NCBI RefSeq assembly: GCF_035046485.1
Contig: NC_085138.1
Span: 48,333,464-48,397,463 of the forward strand
Direction: 5' to 3'
Length of the DNA: 64,000 nucleotides
Source of the DNA: Aedes albopictus
Taxonomy: Eukaryota > Arthropoda > Insecta > Diptera > Culicidae
Positions within the stretch are counted from its first letter, which is position 1, and each line of letters begins with the position of its first letter. Shown in pieces: positions 10,231 to 22,399 of the stretch. Under the pieces are notes generated by a model that saw only the letters and a program-made list of their open reading frames with translations, did not search any database and was not told where the DNA came from. A program made the position numbers and the translations under genes.

Positions 10231-10520
10231 ATCATGAAGCCAAATAAAATAGGAAGTTACTTTCTTCGGCAAAGTTGTTCAGGACTACGAAAACTTCCAG
10301 GTCATGAAGAGCATAGTTCCGAGCGTCACCACTACGTGGCACTAGTGTACATACTTACTTCTAATACGACTTTGGTGAGATGTTGCATGAGCTTCAAGCC
10401 TGATAGGATGGCAAAATTGTTGAAGACTATGTGCACTACCGGGTTTAAATTTTCACCACCACGTTGTGATAGTGTACAAAGTAACTTCAAGCACGATTTT
10501 GGCAAGATATGCAAGTGATA
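10231..10520. repeat. 150-bp tandem repeat, right block
   Basis: Two further diverged units, recognised by TAGTGTACATACTTACTTC and CGACTTTGGTGAGATG near 10340-10385 and again near 10470-10510. The block stops where the RTE element begins. Confidence 0.75.
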
Positions 10521-10526
10521 TTCAGG

Positions 10527-12233
10527 CCAAATAAGGACTTCTACGAGAAGCTGAGCCGCTCGCGCAGAGGCTTTGTGTCACAAGCCGACATGTGCCGAGA
10601 TAATCACGGGAATATTCTCACGAGCGAGCGTGAGGTGGCCGAGAGGTGGCGGCAACATTACGATGAGCACCTCAATGGCGACGTTGCAAGTACCGAAGGT
10701 GGCGTTGTAACAGATCTAGGAGTATGTGCACAGGACGACCTCCGGCCCCTGAGCTCTAAGAGATGGAGGAGGAGGTTGGCCGATTGTAAAACAACAAAGC
10801 CGCTGGAGCAGATCAACTACCAAGCGAGTTACTAAAATACGATGGAGAAGCACTGGTGAGAGCACTACACTGGGTCATTACCAAGATTTAGGAGGAGGAA
10901 GTATTACCGGAGGAATGGATGGAAGGTATCGTGTGTCCCACTACTGAGCGCTGCCTACAAAATACTCTCTCAAATTTTATGCCGCCGTCTATCACCGATT
11001 GCAAGAGAGTTCGTGGGGCAATATCAGGCTGGATTCATGGGTGAACGCGCTACAACAGACCAGATGTTCGCCATTCGCCAGGTGTTGCAGAAATGCCGCG
11101 AATACAACGTGCCCACACATCACTTGTTCATCGATTTCAAATCGGCGTATGATGCAATCGATCGAGAACAGCTATGGCAGATTATCCACGAATACGGATT
11201 TCCGGATAAACTGATACGGTTGATCAAGGCGACGATGGATCGAGTGAAGTGTGTAGTTCGAGCATCAGGGAGACTCTCGAGTCCCTTCGAATCTCGCAGA
11301 GGGTTGCGGCAAGGTGATGGTCTTTCGTGCTTGCTGTTCAACATTGCTTTGGAGGGTGTAATAAGAAGAGCGGGGATAAACACGAGTGGAACGATTTTCA
11401 CGAAGTCCGTTCTGCTGCTTGGTTTCGCTGATGATATCGATATTATTGCTCGTAAATTTGAGACGATGGCGGAAACGTACATCCGACTAAAGAGTGAAGC
11501 CAGGCGAATCGGATTAGTCATTAATGTGTCGAAGACAAAGTACATGATGACAAAGGGCTCCAGGGAGGAATTACCGCGCCCGCCACCCCGAATTCATATG
11601 GACGGTGATGAAATCGAGGCGGTTGAAGAATTCGTGTACTTGGGCTCACTGGTGACCGCCGACAACGACACCAGCAGAGAAATTCAGAGGCGCGTTGTGG
11701 CAGGAAATCGTGCTTACTTTGGACTCCGCAGAACTCTACGATCGAATAAAGTTCGCCGTAACACGAAGGTAACTATCTACAAAACGCTGATTAGACCGGT
11801 CGTCCTCTATGGGCACGAAGCATGGACCCTACGTGCAGAGGACCAACGCGCCCTTGGAGTTTTCGAACGGAAGGTGTTGCGTACCATCTACGGCAGAGTG
11901 CAGATGAAAGACGGGACCTGGAGAAGGCGAATGAACCACGAGCTGCATCAGCTGCTAAGAGAACCAACCATCGTCCATACCGCGAAAATCGGGAGGCTAC
12001 GGTGGGCGGGTCACGTCATCAGGATGTCGGATAGCAACCCGACTAAAATGGTTCTCGAGAGTTATCCGATCGGTACAAGAAGACGTGGAGCGCAGCGAGC
12101 TAGGTGGGTCGAACAAGCGGAGGACGATCTGCGGACCCTACGCAGAGTGCGGAACTGGAAACAAACAGCCATGGACCGAGTGGAATGGAGACGGTTACTA
12201 TGTACAGCAGAGGCCACCCAGGCCTTAGCCTGA
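10527..12233 (+). pseudogene. RTE reverse transcriptase (broken)
   Basis: An upstream frame (to 10835) carries the pre-RT linker (VSQADMCRDNHG, ERWRQHYDEHLNG). After a frameshift and an apparent small deletion (10790-11010), a 406-codon frame from 11013 holds the RT: QYQAGFMGERATTDQ, HLFIDFKSAYDAIDR, RRGLRQGDGLSC and the catalytic FADD near 11424-11435. The C-terminal part with LYGHEAWTL, RRRMNHELHQLL and RLRWAGHVIRM is typical of RTE-like proteins. RT would copy element RNA at a nicked target. The downstream frame is intact but lacks its normal start. Confidence 0.88.
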
Positions 12234-12252
12234 TCGGTAAGGTAAGTAAGGG
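10527..12252 (+). mobile_element. RTE-clade non-LTR retrotransposon, 5'-truncated
   Basis: The unit starts inside the linker between endonuclease and RT, contains a nearly complete RT and C-terminal region, and ends in a short tail (GATCGGTAAGGTAAGTAAG). The endonuclease is absent, as expected of target-primed insertion that stopped early. It abuts the 150-bp repeat on the left and degenerate satellite on the right. Confidence 0.85.
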
Positions 12253-12254
12253 AC

Positions 12255-12840
12255 TTCTCTGACTCACTTGAAGGATTCCTCTGGCAATTTCTCTAGCTAC
12301 TTCTATAGGAATTCCTCACGAAAATTCCTACAAGGGATTCCTCATAGAAATTGCTGCATAGAATTCCTTCAGGGTTTGTCCTGGGATTCTTTTTTTTTAA
12401 AGATTTATTGGTAAGTTTTATTAGGGATTTTTGTGCCAGAGACTCTTTCTGGAATTTCTTCAGAAATTTCAAGCATTTCCCCAGTGGTTCCTTCTGGAAT
12501 TCACCCACGTATTTATTATGACTGCAGGAATTTCTCCGCAAAATTTTCAAGGGATTCCTCCAAGAACTCCTCAAATTATTGCTCAGGAAGCTCCTCCTCC
12601 TAGGTTTCCTGTGATTATTCTTCGAGAATTCTTTTAGAAATCCCGTTGGAAATTCCACTAGGGATTTCTTTGGAAATCCTCCCAGTGATTCCATCGTGAA
12701 TTTCAGCAGTCGTTTATACGGGAATTCCTCACGGAAACCCTTCAAGGATCCCTCCGGAAGTTCCAACCAAAATTCTTCCAGGGAGAGAATTGCTTCTGGA
12801 ATTTCTCCAGGGTGTCCTTCGCTTACTCCTTCAGGCATAT
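12255..12840. repeat. Degenerate GGAATTCCTCCAGG-type repeat, block 1
   Basis: Irregular reiteration of a 12-30 bp motif, AATTCCTCCAGGGATT and variants, read in the + orientation. Open frames here (such as 181 codons on the - strand) only translate the motif and are not genes. Confidence 0.85.
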
Positions 12841-13424
12841 GTTTTTCCTGTTGAGGTTTCCAGCAGATACATACATCAATTGTGACAACACATACATCTC
12901 TGGTGGTTGATTAAGAGACGAGTGTTGCAACGATTGCGATGTTGACAAGCACACAGACTCGAGGCATGACATGCGTGTTTCCCATTTATTTTTTACTGAA
13001 AGTAGCAAATACGGGGTTCAGTGAACACGGTTCACAAGGTTTCCCAGAAATTCCCATTACGAAAGTTCTTGGACTAAGACCACTTGGGCTGTACCATTTT
13101 GCAGTTTGCAAAAGAGTTTGCAAAGATAGACCGTTGCTGTTTTTTTTTTCTTGAAGATGGATTTGAGCTATCCTAACCGTAGTCGAAGTCACTCACTACC
13201 CAAACTAGGCAAGATTAAACTCTTTATAATCACAGCACAACAAAGAACAGCAGCAATTAAACTACAACGGTATTGATTGGAAAACGTTAAAGGCGAGGAT
13301 ACACACTTTACACTGTGTAAATCGCATAATACGAAACCATGCAGGTGAAAATTTAAACTAGTCTACAACAAATTCACAATCCCACCCTTATTTTGCCTTA
13401 AGTTTGCGACTAAAGGGAAGTCGA
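12841..13424. other. No recognisable gene
   Basis: Intron-like sequence with a poly-T stretch near 13141. Short opposing frames near 12939-13192 show no domain. Confidence 0.4.
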
Positions 13425-13512
13425 GAAAAGCTTCCGACTGAAACGGGAATCGAACTCGCCATCTTTAGAGAGGCGGTTCAAAGCCTTATTTACAAGGCTA
13501 ACTAGAGACCCC
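13425..13512 (-). mobile_element. Feilai-like SINE head fragment
   Basis: On the - strand it begins GGGGTCTCTAGTTAGCCTTG, like the start of the SINE at 9963, and has a B-box-like GAGTTCGATTCCCG. Only the tRNA-like head is present; the body is not found downstream. Confidence 0.7.
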
Positions 13513-14285
13513 GATTATTATGCATAATAAAAAAGGTCATAAACTATCGGAGGGATATTGATTCATAATGTCCTTCAGTTAACCAAGTAGATTAGGATTT
13601 CTGGCATCCCGGCTGCAACGACTTGGACAAAGCATGATACCCGTTCGCAGCTCCACATAATCCATTGCACCGCATCGCATTTCCCCGAACGATATCGGCT
13701 GCCATTAAAGTAAAATTATCTCAAAATGTGAGTGAACCCCTTTGCTAAATCTCGAACCCACCACCACACCGCCGGCGCCGGAGTTATGCTCCGAGGAAAG
13801 GACAGAGTTTGCCAGCATAAACTTTTTCCCGCTTCATTTGACGGCCCATCCTGAGAAGCACCTTGATGCGATCAAAACCACCCGCCGCTCCCAACCATCT
13901 TCTCAGTGAACGCGTCGAGCAGTTCTCAACACGCACCGGAGAAGGGGAAAAATGAAAAAGTTGGAAAACTGATTAAAAGCATAAACAGGGCCGCTCAGCA
14001 GCTTCTACCTGGAAGCCGTTCCGGGGGGCAGAAGGCAGCTGCTTTCCGTTCGTCGTCGGCTTACGTTACGTCGTGAAAGTGAGGCGCGCAGACCGTTCAA
14101 TCATCCATCCCCCGGTGAACATCCAGCAGTGGCCGGCGATGTTGTCGGGTTTGTGCGGAGAAAGTTTCAGCTTTGAGATTTTTCCACTTGAATTGAGATG
14201 TGTTGTTGGACGGTTGCGAGCAAATGATCGGTGGGAGGAAGGAAGCTCTGGAATCATTTGATAGTTAATTGCGATATGATTCGTT
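13513..14285. other. Unique GC-richer stretch, no gene found
   Basis: Free of the surrounding repeats and richer in G+C (for example around 13755-14160). Opposing 62-63-codon frames near 14066-14261 have no recognisable domain or splice context. It could hold conserved non-coding sequence, which only cross-species alignment could show. Confidence 0.35.
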
Positions 14286-14526
14286 AGATTCTTTCAGGTA
14301 TTCTTCCACAAATTGATCTAGGAATTACTCCGAGGATTCCTCAAATAATTCCTCAAGGAATTCCTCCTAGAGAGTTCATTAAGAAGTCCACCAGGGATTT
14401 TACAGGAGTTTTACCAGAGTTTTTTGCAGGAATTTCTTAAGGGATTTCTAAACGAACTCTTCAATCGATTCTTTCATAAACCTCTCCAGGAATGCCTTAA
14501 GGGATTTCTTTAGAAATTCTTTTAAG
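14286..14526. repeat. Degenerate repeat, block 2 (lead-in)
   Basis: Diverged AATTCCTCCAGG units leading into the perfect 24-bp array. Confidence 0.8.
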
Positions 14527-14982
14527 AAGTCCTCCGGGGATTCCTCCAGGAAGTCCTCCGGGGATTCCTCCAGGAAGTCCTCCGGGGATTCCTCCAGGAA
14601 GTCCTCCGGGGATTCCTCCAGGAAGTCCTCCGGGGATTCCTCCAGGAAGTCCTCCGGGGATTCCTCCAGGAAGTCCTCCGGGGATTCCTCCAGGAAGTCC
14701 TCCGGGGATTCCTCCAGGAAGTCCTCCGGGGATTCCTCCAGGAAGTCCTCCGGGGATTCCTCCAGGAAGTCCTCCGGGGATTCCTCCAGGAAGTCCTCCG
14801 GGGATTCCTCCAGGAAGTCCTCCGGGGATTCCTCCAGGAAGTCCTCCGGGGATTCCTCCAGGAAGTCCTCCGGGGATTCCTCCAGGAAGTCCTCCGGGGA
14901 TTCCTCCAGGAAGTCCTCCGGGGATTCCTCCAGGAAGTCCTCCGGGGATTCCTCCAGGAAGTCCTCCGGGGATTCCTCCAGG
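14527..14982. repeat. Perfect 24-bp tandem array, 19 copies
   Basis: AAGTCCTCCGGGGATTCCTC followed by CAGG (24 bp) repeats 19 times with no change that I can see, from 14527 to 14982. The unit is a dimer of the 12-bp motif of the surrounding degenerate repeat. Such uniformity indicates recent expansion. Confidence 0.95.
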
Positions 14983-15985
14983 AGCTCCTCCGGGGATTCC
15001 TCCAGGAATTCCTCCAGGGATTCCTCCAGGAATTCCTCCAGGAATTGCTCCAGGAATTCCTCCAGGAATTGCTCCAGGAATTCCTCCAGGAATTTCTCCA
15101 GGGATTCCTCCAGGAATTCCTCCAGGGATTCCTCCAGGAATTCCTCCAGGGATTCCTCCAGGAATTCCTCCAGGGATTTCTCCAGGAATTCCTCCAGGGA
15201 GTTCTCCAGGAATTCCTCCAGGGCTTCCTCCAGGAATTCCTCCAGGGATTCCTCCAGGAATTCCTCCAGGGATTCCTCTAGGAATTCCTCCGGGGATTCC
15301 TCCAGGAATTCCTCCGGGGATTCCTCCAGGAATTCCTCCAGGGATCCTCCAGGAATTCCTCCGGGGATTCCTCCAGGAATTCTTCCGGGGATTCCTCCAG
15401 GAATTCCTCCGGGGATTCCTCCAGGAATTCCTCCGGGGATTCCTCCAGGAATTCCTCCGGGGATTCCTCCAGGAATTCCTCCGGGGATTCCTCCAGGAAT
15501 TCCTCCGGGGATTCCTCCAGGAATTCCTCCGGGGATTCCTCCAGGAATTCCTCCGGGGATTCCTCCAGGAATTTCTCCGGGGTTTCCTCCAGGAATCCCT
15601 CCAGGGATTCCCCCAGGAATTCCTCCAGGGATTCCTCCAGGAATTCCTCCAGGGATCCCTCCAGGAATTCCTCCAGGGATTCCTCCAGGAATTCCTCCAG
15701 GGATTTCTCCGGAGATTCCGATATGAACTGGTCTGGATATTTCGCCGGGAAGTCCTACAGGGATTCCTCCAGGAAGTCCTACAGGGATTTCTCCAGGAAG
15801 TCCTTCAGGGATTCCTGCAGGAAGTCATTGAGGAATTTCTCAGAGAATTCCACCAGGAATTTCTTCGAGGATTTCTCCAGGAAGTCCTCCAGGAATTCTT
15901 CAAGGGATTCCTTCAGGAATTCTTCCGAGGATTCCTCCAGGAATTCCTCCGGGGATTCAAGATTTTTTTCAAGAAATTTCTCGAG
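14983..15985. repeat. 24-bp array, variant blocks, fading to degenerate repeat
   Basis: Continues in the same 24-bp register with AATTCCTCCAGGGATTCCTC and AATTCCTCCGGGGATTCCTC type units, each variant forming its own run (about 15007-15290 and 15290-15580). It then decays to irregular units by 15985. The open frame at 15045-15281 (LQEFLQGF repeats) is a translation of the satellite. Confidence 0.92.
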
Positions 15986-16580
15986 GAATCCGTTAGAAAT
16001 AAGCCATCGACATTACTGATTCGTCTTTTTCAATTTCTGGTGTTCAATATTATATTTCGTTATGCCTTCAACAGTTTACACAAGTTTCAGCCAGCTACGT
16101 CGTTATTTCACCGGAAGTCCCAGCCCAAAAGCCACTAATTTCCAGCAAATTGCTCAAACAATCAAAACAACCTACGCAGGTCATTCCTGTACCTCCAGCC
16201 ACATAATTTCCTCACAATCTGACATTAAATCAACCACCCTCTCCATTTCGTTGAGAGCAGCGAACCCGGAGATTGGTTATTGCTCCTTCTTCCGGTTGGA
16301 AAGCTTTCATCAAATTTTCACGCCACCACCCATCGCAGTGCGGCTGGCGGTGGTCATCAATCTGGCTTCCAAACACGCAGCTGGCTGACTGGTTCAAAGA
16401 TAAACAGTTTCTGAGAGAGGAACTTTCCGTCCCCTTTTCTGGCCTTGGAGGTCACCCGCGCTTTTGATTGGAAATCCTACTAGAAGTTAGAAGGTTGCGT
16501 CGTTGTTATCTCTTGATCTGGGGTGGAGAGAGTGGTGTAAAATCTGCTCGGTATTGATTCGTGTTGACAATTAAATTTAG
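15986..16580. other. Unique intronic stretch
   Basis: Repeat-free sequence with two overlapping frames (16062-16388, 16273-16467) lacking domains, start context or splice partners. No gene supported. Confidence 0.35.
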
Positions 16581-17075
16581 TTGCTTATAGCTTCAGGAAT
16601 TTCATCAGGAATTCCACCGGAAACTCCTTCGTGAATTTGTGGAATTCCTCCAGTGATTTCTTCTGAAGCTCCTTCCTTAAATGCCTCCAGGAATTCCTCT
16701 AAGGATACTTTCAGAAAGTCCTCAATGAATTTCTCCAGCAACTCCTCCAGAGCTTCCACCAGAGATTTTTCCAGGAATTCCTTCAGGGTTTTCGCCAAGA
16801 ATTTCTCCAGGGATTCCTCTAGGAATTTCTCCTAGAATTTCTTCAAGAATTCCTCTAGGAATTTCTCCAGGAATTTCTCCAGAAATTCTTCCAGGAATTT
16901 ATACAGAAATTCCTCCAGAAATTTCTTCAGAAATTCCTCCCGAAATTTCTCCAGGAACTCCTCCAAAAATTTATCTACGAATTCCTCATGTGTTACATGC
17001 AGGAATTCCTCCAGGAATTTCTCAGGATTTTGTTCAATAATTTATCCAGAAATTTTTCCAGCAATTTCTTCTGGA
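16581..17075. repeat. Degenerate repeat, block 3
   Basis: AATTTCTCCAGGAATTTCTC-type units in the + orientation, irregular spacing. Confidence 0.85.
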
Positions 17076-18184
17076 TAGCGTAGTAGGTCATAGAATTGCA
17101 TTCAAAGGCAAAAAAAAAAAATCAATTCTGAGATTTTAATTTGAGATGATGTAACAATTCACCGAAGCAACGCATTTCACCCTAGGTTCCCACCCTCTTG
17201 AAGATAACCGTTGATTTTCGGACCGACAAAAGGAGCGAAATACGGTGCTATAGGCTTTCCGGACCTGATTTGAATAATAGTCGGGAATTAACGCAAATTA
17301 CCTGCTGATCTGTTCGGCGGGTTGCTTTCAAGATTCAAGGGAAAACTTTTGAACTTGAGAGTTCGAGAAGGAAGCTGGGCTGGCTGGGAACGGGCTGAAC
17401 TAGATTCAACAGTATTCAACGACGACTGTAGGGTACAAGAAGGGTTGGTCGGGGTGGAAGTAACGTGACGACCAGTCAGCCAGTCCGTGACTAACTTTGT
17501 GAGGAGAGTGATTACGGGTTTCATTGTTTCCGAGGAATGTTTTGTCGGCGTGAGAATCTGAGCAGCTGCCGGGGGTGCTGCGTTCTTCTGAGAATGAGGC
17601 GTGTAAACACGGGTTGGTGGATGTTAAGTAGAAAAACATCTCCAAAGCTTCGGGGGAGTAACTAGGTACACTTTTTGATTTCATCTTGGGATTACTTACA
17701 GAATTGAAAGGTTAAACTTGCTCACCTGTGGGATTTAACCTTTGTTGCTTGAATCCACTTACGGTTCAGCGACAAACTGTTTAGAGATAGTGTGTGAAAT
17801 GGAAAATCTTCTAAATGAAAGTATATGAATGAGTTGGATATTGTTTTGTTAAAGTGGAGGGCTTCATGTTTATGATACCCTAATCATCAATGAATACTTT
17901 AATCACATTGTCACATGTCTTCCAATTATAATTGGATTGTTTATTGGATTATTGTTCACGACTACCATATTTAAACAAGTGTTTATGAAATACCACGTAA
18001 CCACCAACAAACAAGTGTCCATCTTGTAAAGGATCATTTATTTTGGTAAACAAAATTTATTTGACACTTCTAGTACCGCTACAGACGCTGTAAGGACGTG
18101 GCAAACTAGATGTTAGTCACACGATCAGTCGCGACATTGTACTTCTGTGGCTAGTTATTCTAATAGTATATTCGAAGGACTTTA
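17076..18184. other. Unique intronic stretch
   Basis: No repeat family recognised. Small opposing frames around 17288-17684 show no domain. Confidence 0.35.
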
Positions 18185-18531
18185 CAAACTGGATCCATTT
18201 CCTCACTTTTTGGTTATTGATTTTTTTTTTATAAAATAACGAAGCAATATTTTCAAAATCGGTTTTCGTGCACATGTAGAGTATGGATCAAGGTATCTCC
18301 TGATTTTTTCTCGTGGTGGAAAAAGTTTTTTGTTTTTGCAGAAACCATTTTTGAATAAAATTTCACAAAAAAAATGGTTTCTGCAAAAATGGAAAACTTT
18401 TTCCACCACAAAAAAATTCAGAAGATACCTTGGTCCATACTCTACATGTGCACGAAAACCGATTTTGAAAATATTGCTTCGTTATTTAATGAAAAATCAA
18501 AAACCAAAAAAAATGAGCAAATGCTTCCGCC
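18185..18531. mobile_element. TTAA-associated fold-back MITE, copy 1
   Basis: Two long arms (about 18185-18349 and 18366-18531) are inverted copies, both containing ATAACGAAGCAATATTTTC, GTGCACATGTAGAGTATGG and TGCAGAAACCATTTT. TTAA follows on the right (18532-18535) and a degenerate TTTA precedes on the left. The same arm recurs at 50690-51146 and 51151-51342. Confidence 0.85.
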
Positions 18532-18535
18532 TTAA

Positions 18536-19455
18536 CAGTGATTGCTGTGAAGATTTTCTGTCGGAAAGTTGATTTCGAACGAGTTTACTGCACTTAGTTC
18601 AGCACCAATTCTCGGCACCTGTGCCGAACTTCCAGCAAAATCAAATAGGAAATCACTTCGGCACTCATCTTTGTGCTGACGAAGGGCACCCGTCTGCCTG
18701 TAAAAGTTGTTTTGAGCACTTAAAGATTCTAACAATTATGATATTCTGCTTGTTTTAAAAATCGAAGAAAATGAAAATTTTGAGAAAAAATAGTTAGAAG
18801 CTTTTAGCTATGGGCAATTTTCGAGGCTGAAAATCGGCTTTCTGCAGATGCTGTTGATGCAAAAGTAAACCTTTCACAAATTCAGCGCATGAACAAAATC
18901 TTGGCTACTTGAATTGCATGTAAAAGTTAAGTTTGAGTCACAAATCCAACATTGCAGACCAAATTTTATTCACGATGAATAATCACAGAACAAAGTCTAC
19001 GGTACTTAAAAAGCCTTAATACACCCCTAGAAATTTCATGGTACATTAATTAGGTGATCTAGGTCATCCAAACTACTATGGAATTCATTTTCTTAATATC
19101 TACAACATCTACCATCGTTTGTGTTTACTTTGTTCAAAAAACTTATTCACGTAGATGTCTATTCTAGTGTCCATTAAACCTCTTAATGCTACGAGCAACT
19201 CGATATTGTGGTAGTTGGACATTCCATGAAATACCACTGGCTTCCAATATACTTAGAAGTTTGGGTTACGATATCTACATACTTGATTTGTACACAATAT
19301 TCGTGGAATGCAGTCTATACTGCTAATGGAGCCTCAGTGCGCAGCTATAATGCTTTTGGTACATACAAGGGATATTCCAGGCTTTCCAAACTATTCTGGA
19401 ATTAAGACCTTCAAGGTCTACAGGCTCTACTATTGTTTCTCTTCACTATGGGCAG
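18536..19455. other. Unassigned intronic stretch
   Basis: No supported gene. Short frames near 19208-19490 lack domains. Confidence 0.35.
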
Positions 19456-19633
19456 GCCCGGATCAAGGACTGTGGGGACTAGGGGCTTGAGCGGATGTGG
19501 TGGCCCCTCGGAGAGATGAGCAAAAACGGTTTTCTTTATTTTCGAACAGTATTTGAGTATTTGAGGTTTATGTGGGGGCCCCTGAAATGTGGACGCCCAG
19601 GGTCCTGCCCCCCGGCCCATCCTTACATCCGGC
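19456..19633. mobile_element. Possible small inverted-repeat element
   Basis: GCCCGGATCAAGGA at the left is mirrored by TCCTTACATCCGGC at the right, with further mirrored GGGGCCCC-type blocks between. No target duplication could be fixed. Confidence 0.4.
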
Positions 19634-19870
19634 ACTTAGTATGGGTCGCAATATCTGTAAATCGTAGGATATATTTTTGTAGCAAATGCTCGCGGAATTT
19701 TTTTTTGTCATTACTAACGTGGCTTTTCGCCCTAGGTGAGTTCGCCACAATGCGCGCGCGCGGAATTTAATCTATGCAGCCTGCAATTCCAATAATTTAG
19801 CTACATTTACTTGGTGAAAAAAATCATTCAGAAATTCCTTCAGGACTTTCGCCAGGAATTCCTCAGGTAT

Positions 19871-20035
19871 CCCGACTAGATATCAAGTTTATATCATATT
19901 GTGTTATGATGTTATAATATTTTTTCTATAACTTTGAAAATATCAAGGATGTTGAACCTGATTACATCGTAATGAGTTATAAGTATCATGATTTGTTGTA
20001 ATTATGTTATATTTTTGTTACAATTTTCTAGTCGG
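19871..20035. mobile_element. CGACTAG-end MITE, short copy
   Basis: CCGACTAGA at the left and TCTAGTCGG at the right bound an AT-rich 0.16-kb unit with GTGTTATGATGTTATAA and TCATGATTTGTTGTAATTA. These are also found in the longer copies at 23775-24204, 30027-30479 and 26112-26904. It interrupts the degenerate repeat. Confidence 0.8.
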
Positions 20036-20363
20036 TATTCCTTCAAGAAATTCCGTCAATAATTCCCTCAAGAGTTCTTCCAGAAATTTTTCAAGAAATT
20101 CCTCGAAAGTTCATCCAATAGTTCCTCCAAGAATTCTATCAGAAATTCCTATAACATTCCCTCCAGGAATTTCACCAGGAATTCCTTTAAGAATTCCACC
20201 AGGAATTCCTTTAAGAATTTCACCAGGAATTTCTCCAAGAATTGCTTTAGATATTCCTCTAAAAATTCTGTCAAGAATTCCTCAAAGCATCCCTCTAGGT
20301 ATTCCTCCAAGAATTTCTCCAAGAATTACTCCAAGACTTCTGCCAAGAAATTCCTCAAGCAGA

Positions 20364-20415
20364 GACGAACCAGCCAAGGGCTGAAAGTCTCTTTAATAAA
20401 GACAAATCAATCAAT
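20364..20415 (+). repeat. Recurrent retroposon-like 3' tail, second copy
   Basis: GACGAACCAGCCAAGGGCTG followed by AAAGTCTCTTTAATAAAGAC and CAATCAAT matches 5672-5718 almost base for base although it sits inside the degenerate repeat. Confidence 0.55.
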
Positions 20416-22399
20416 TCCTCAAGCATTCCTCCAAGAATTTCTCCAGTAATTTCTTCAAGAATCTCTACTGGAATTTCTCCAGAAGTTCCTCTGAAAACTG
20501 CAGGAAATCCTCCACCAATTCTTTTAAAAATTAATGCGGGTATTCATCCAAAATTACTTTCAGGCATTTCTCCGGAAATTCCTCCAGGAGTTTGTGAAGA
20601 AATTTTCCAATGAATTTCTACAGTAATTACTTCAAAAAATCCTCCAGGAAAAACCCTTAAAGAATTCCTCGAAGAATTCTTTCAGGAATTCCCCCAGGGA
20701 TTTTTATAGATTTTTTTTTCAAGAATTCCTCCACGAACTCCTCTATTGATTCCTTCAGAATCCTTCACGGAACCTTTAAAAATTCATTAAGAAAATACTT
20801 TTGGGATTACTCTTAGAATTCGTGCGAGAATTCCTCCGAAAAAATTCTAAGGAATTACGTCACAAGTTCCTCCCGCAATTATTCACTCTCACGCAATTAC
20901 TCCAGGCATCTCACTAGGAAATCCTCCAGAAATTACCCCAGAAATTACTCCGGAAATTTCTTCAAGAAGTCCTCGAGGAATTCCTCTAATGATATCTTCA
21001 GAAATTCCCCCTAGAATCCCTCCAGGAGTTCCTCGAAAAATTCCTACAAGACTTTCCCCAAGAATTTCTCGGACTTCTGATAAAAATCCTTCCAGCATTT
21101 TTTCCAGAAATACTTCCAAAAAATCCTTCAATAATTCATCCAAAAAATCCTCCAGAAATTCCTTCATGAATACCTCCAAGATTCTTCAGGAAATTGTCAG
21201 AAATTCATCAAGAAAATATTTCTGGGACTACTCCAGGGATACCTCAAAGAATTCATTCAGCGAACCCCCCAGCAACTGCTCCGAGACTTTTTCCAAGAAT
21301 TTGTCCATGAATTTCTCAAGAAATTCCTCCAAAATTTTCTCCAAAAATTCCCCCTGCATTTTTTCCATGAATTCCTCCAGATATTTATCCAAAACTTGCT
21401 AAGAATTCCTCCAAGAATTCGTCCAGGATTTTTTCCAGAAATTCTTTCTAGAATTCCGAATGGAACTCCAATAAGAATTTCTTCAAGACTCGCTCCAATA
21501 TTTCTGTCAAAAAATCATTCAAAAATCCTTCTACGAATTTGGCCAAGGATTCCTTCATAAATTTCTCTAGGGATACCTCCAGGGGTTTTTCAATAAATAC
21601 GATCAGGAATTCTTCTGGGAAATTATTCAGGAATTCCTCCAGAAATGCCCGCAGGGAAATCCTCCAAAAGATTTTCCAGGAATTTCTCCCAGACATCCAC
21701 CAAGAATTCTTACAACAATCCCTTTCAGAATTCCCTTCCATGAATTCCTTCAGGAAAACCTCCAAAACTTCTTTCAAGAATTCCACTAAGAATCTCTCTG
21801 GAAATTTCTCCAGGAATTTCTTGAAGAAATCGTTCAGATGTTTCTCCAAGAGTCACAAGAATACTTCTAGGAACTTCTTCAAGAATTTCTTGAAGCAATA
21901 ACTGGAAAAAATTCTGGAGGAATTCCTAGAGTACTTTCTGAAAGAATTTATGTAGTAATTTGGGAAGGAATTTTTAAAGAATTTGCTGAGAAATTCCTTG
22001 AGAAATTCTTGGAGAAACTGTTGGAGGAATTTTTGAAGTTATTTTTTTTAATTTTTTTTATAGAGGATTTCCTGGAGTACTTCCTGTTCCTGTAGGAGTT
22101 AATCGAGTAATTCCTGGGGAAATTCCTTAAACATTTCCTGATAATATTGATGGTTATTCCTTATTATTGATGGGGGTATTGCTGGAGGAATTCCTGGGAA
22201 AATTCCTGGAGAAATTTCCTAGGAACTCGTAGAGGTATCCTCGGAGAACATCACGATTAATTTCTTAGTTACTTCTGGAGGAAATTAAACCACTTCAAAA
22301 TACCATGAAGATCATTTGTATGTCAGTGGATGCACAAATAGCACAAATTAAATGCTCGATATATTATAAGATTCCACAGATATGATCGTGGAAGAATTA

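Larger units (their letters stand above)
19820..22265. repeat. Degenerate repeat, block 4, with orientation switch
   Basis: From 19820 to about 21900 the units read in the + orientation (CCTCCAAGAATTTCTCCAAG). From about 21905 to 22265 they read in the opposite sense (CTGGAGGAATTCCTAGAG). The block is interrupted by the MITE at 19871-20035. The several 90-137-codon frames on either strand are translations of the repeat (Ser/Arg/Asn-rich or Leu/Glu/Phe-rich). Confidence 0.85.

Noticed and set aside
14527..14982. CRISPR-like array
   Set aside because: Units are contiguous 24-mers with no spacers, in a eukaryotic genome.
15045..15281. 78-codon LQEFLQGF repeat protein
   Set aside because: Pure translation of the 24-bp satellite.
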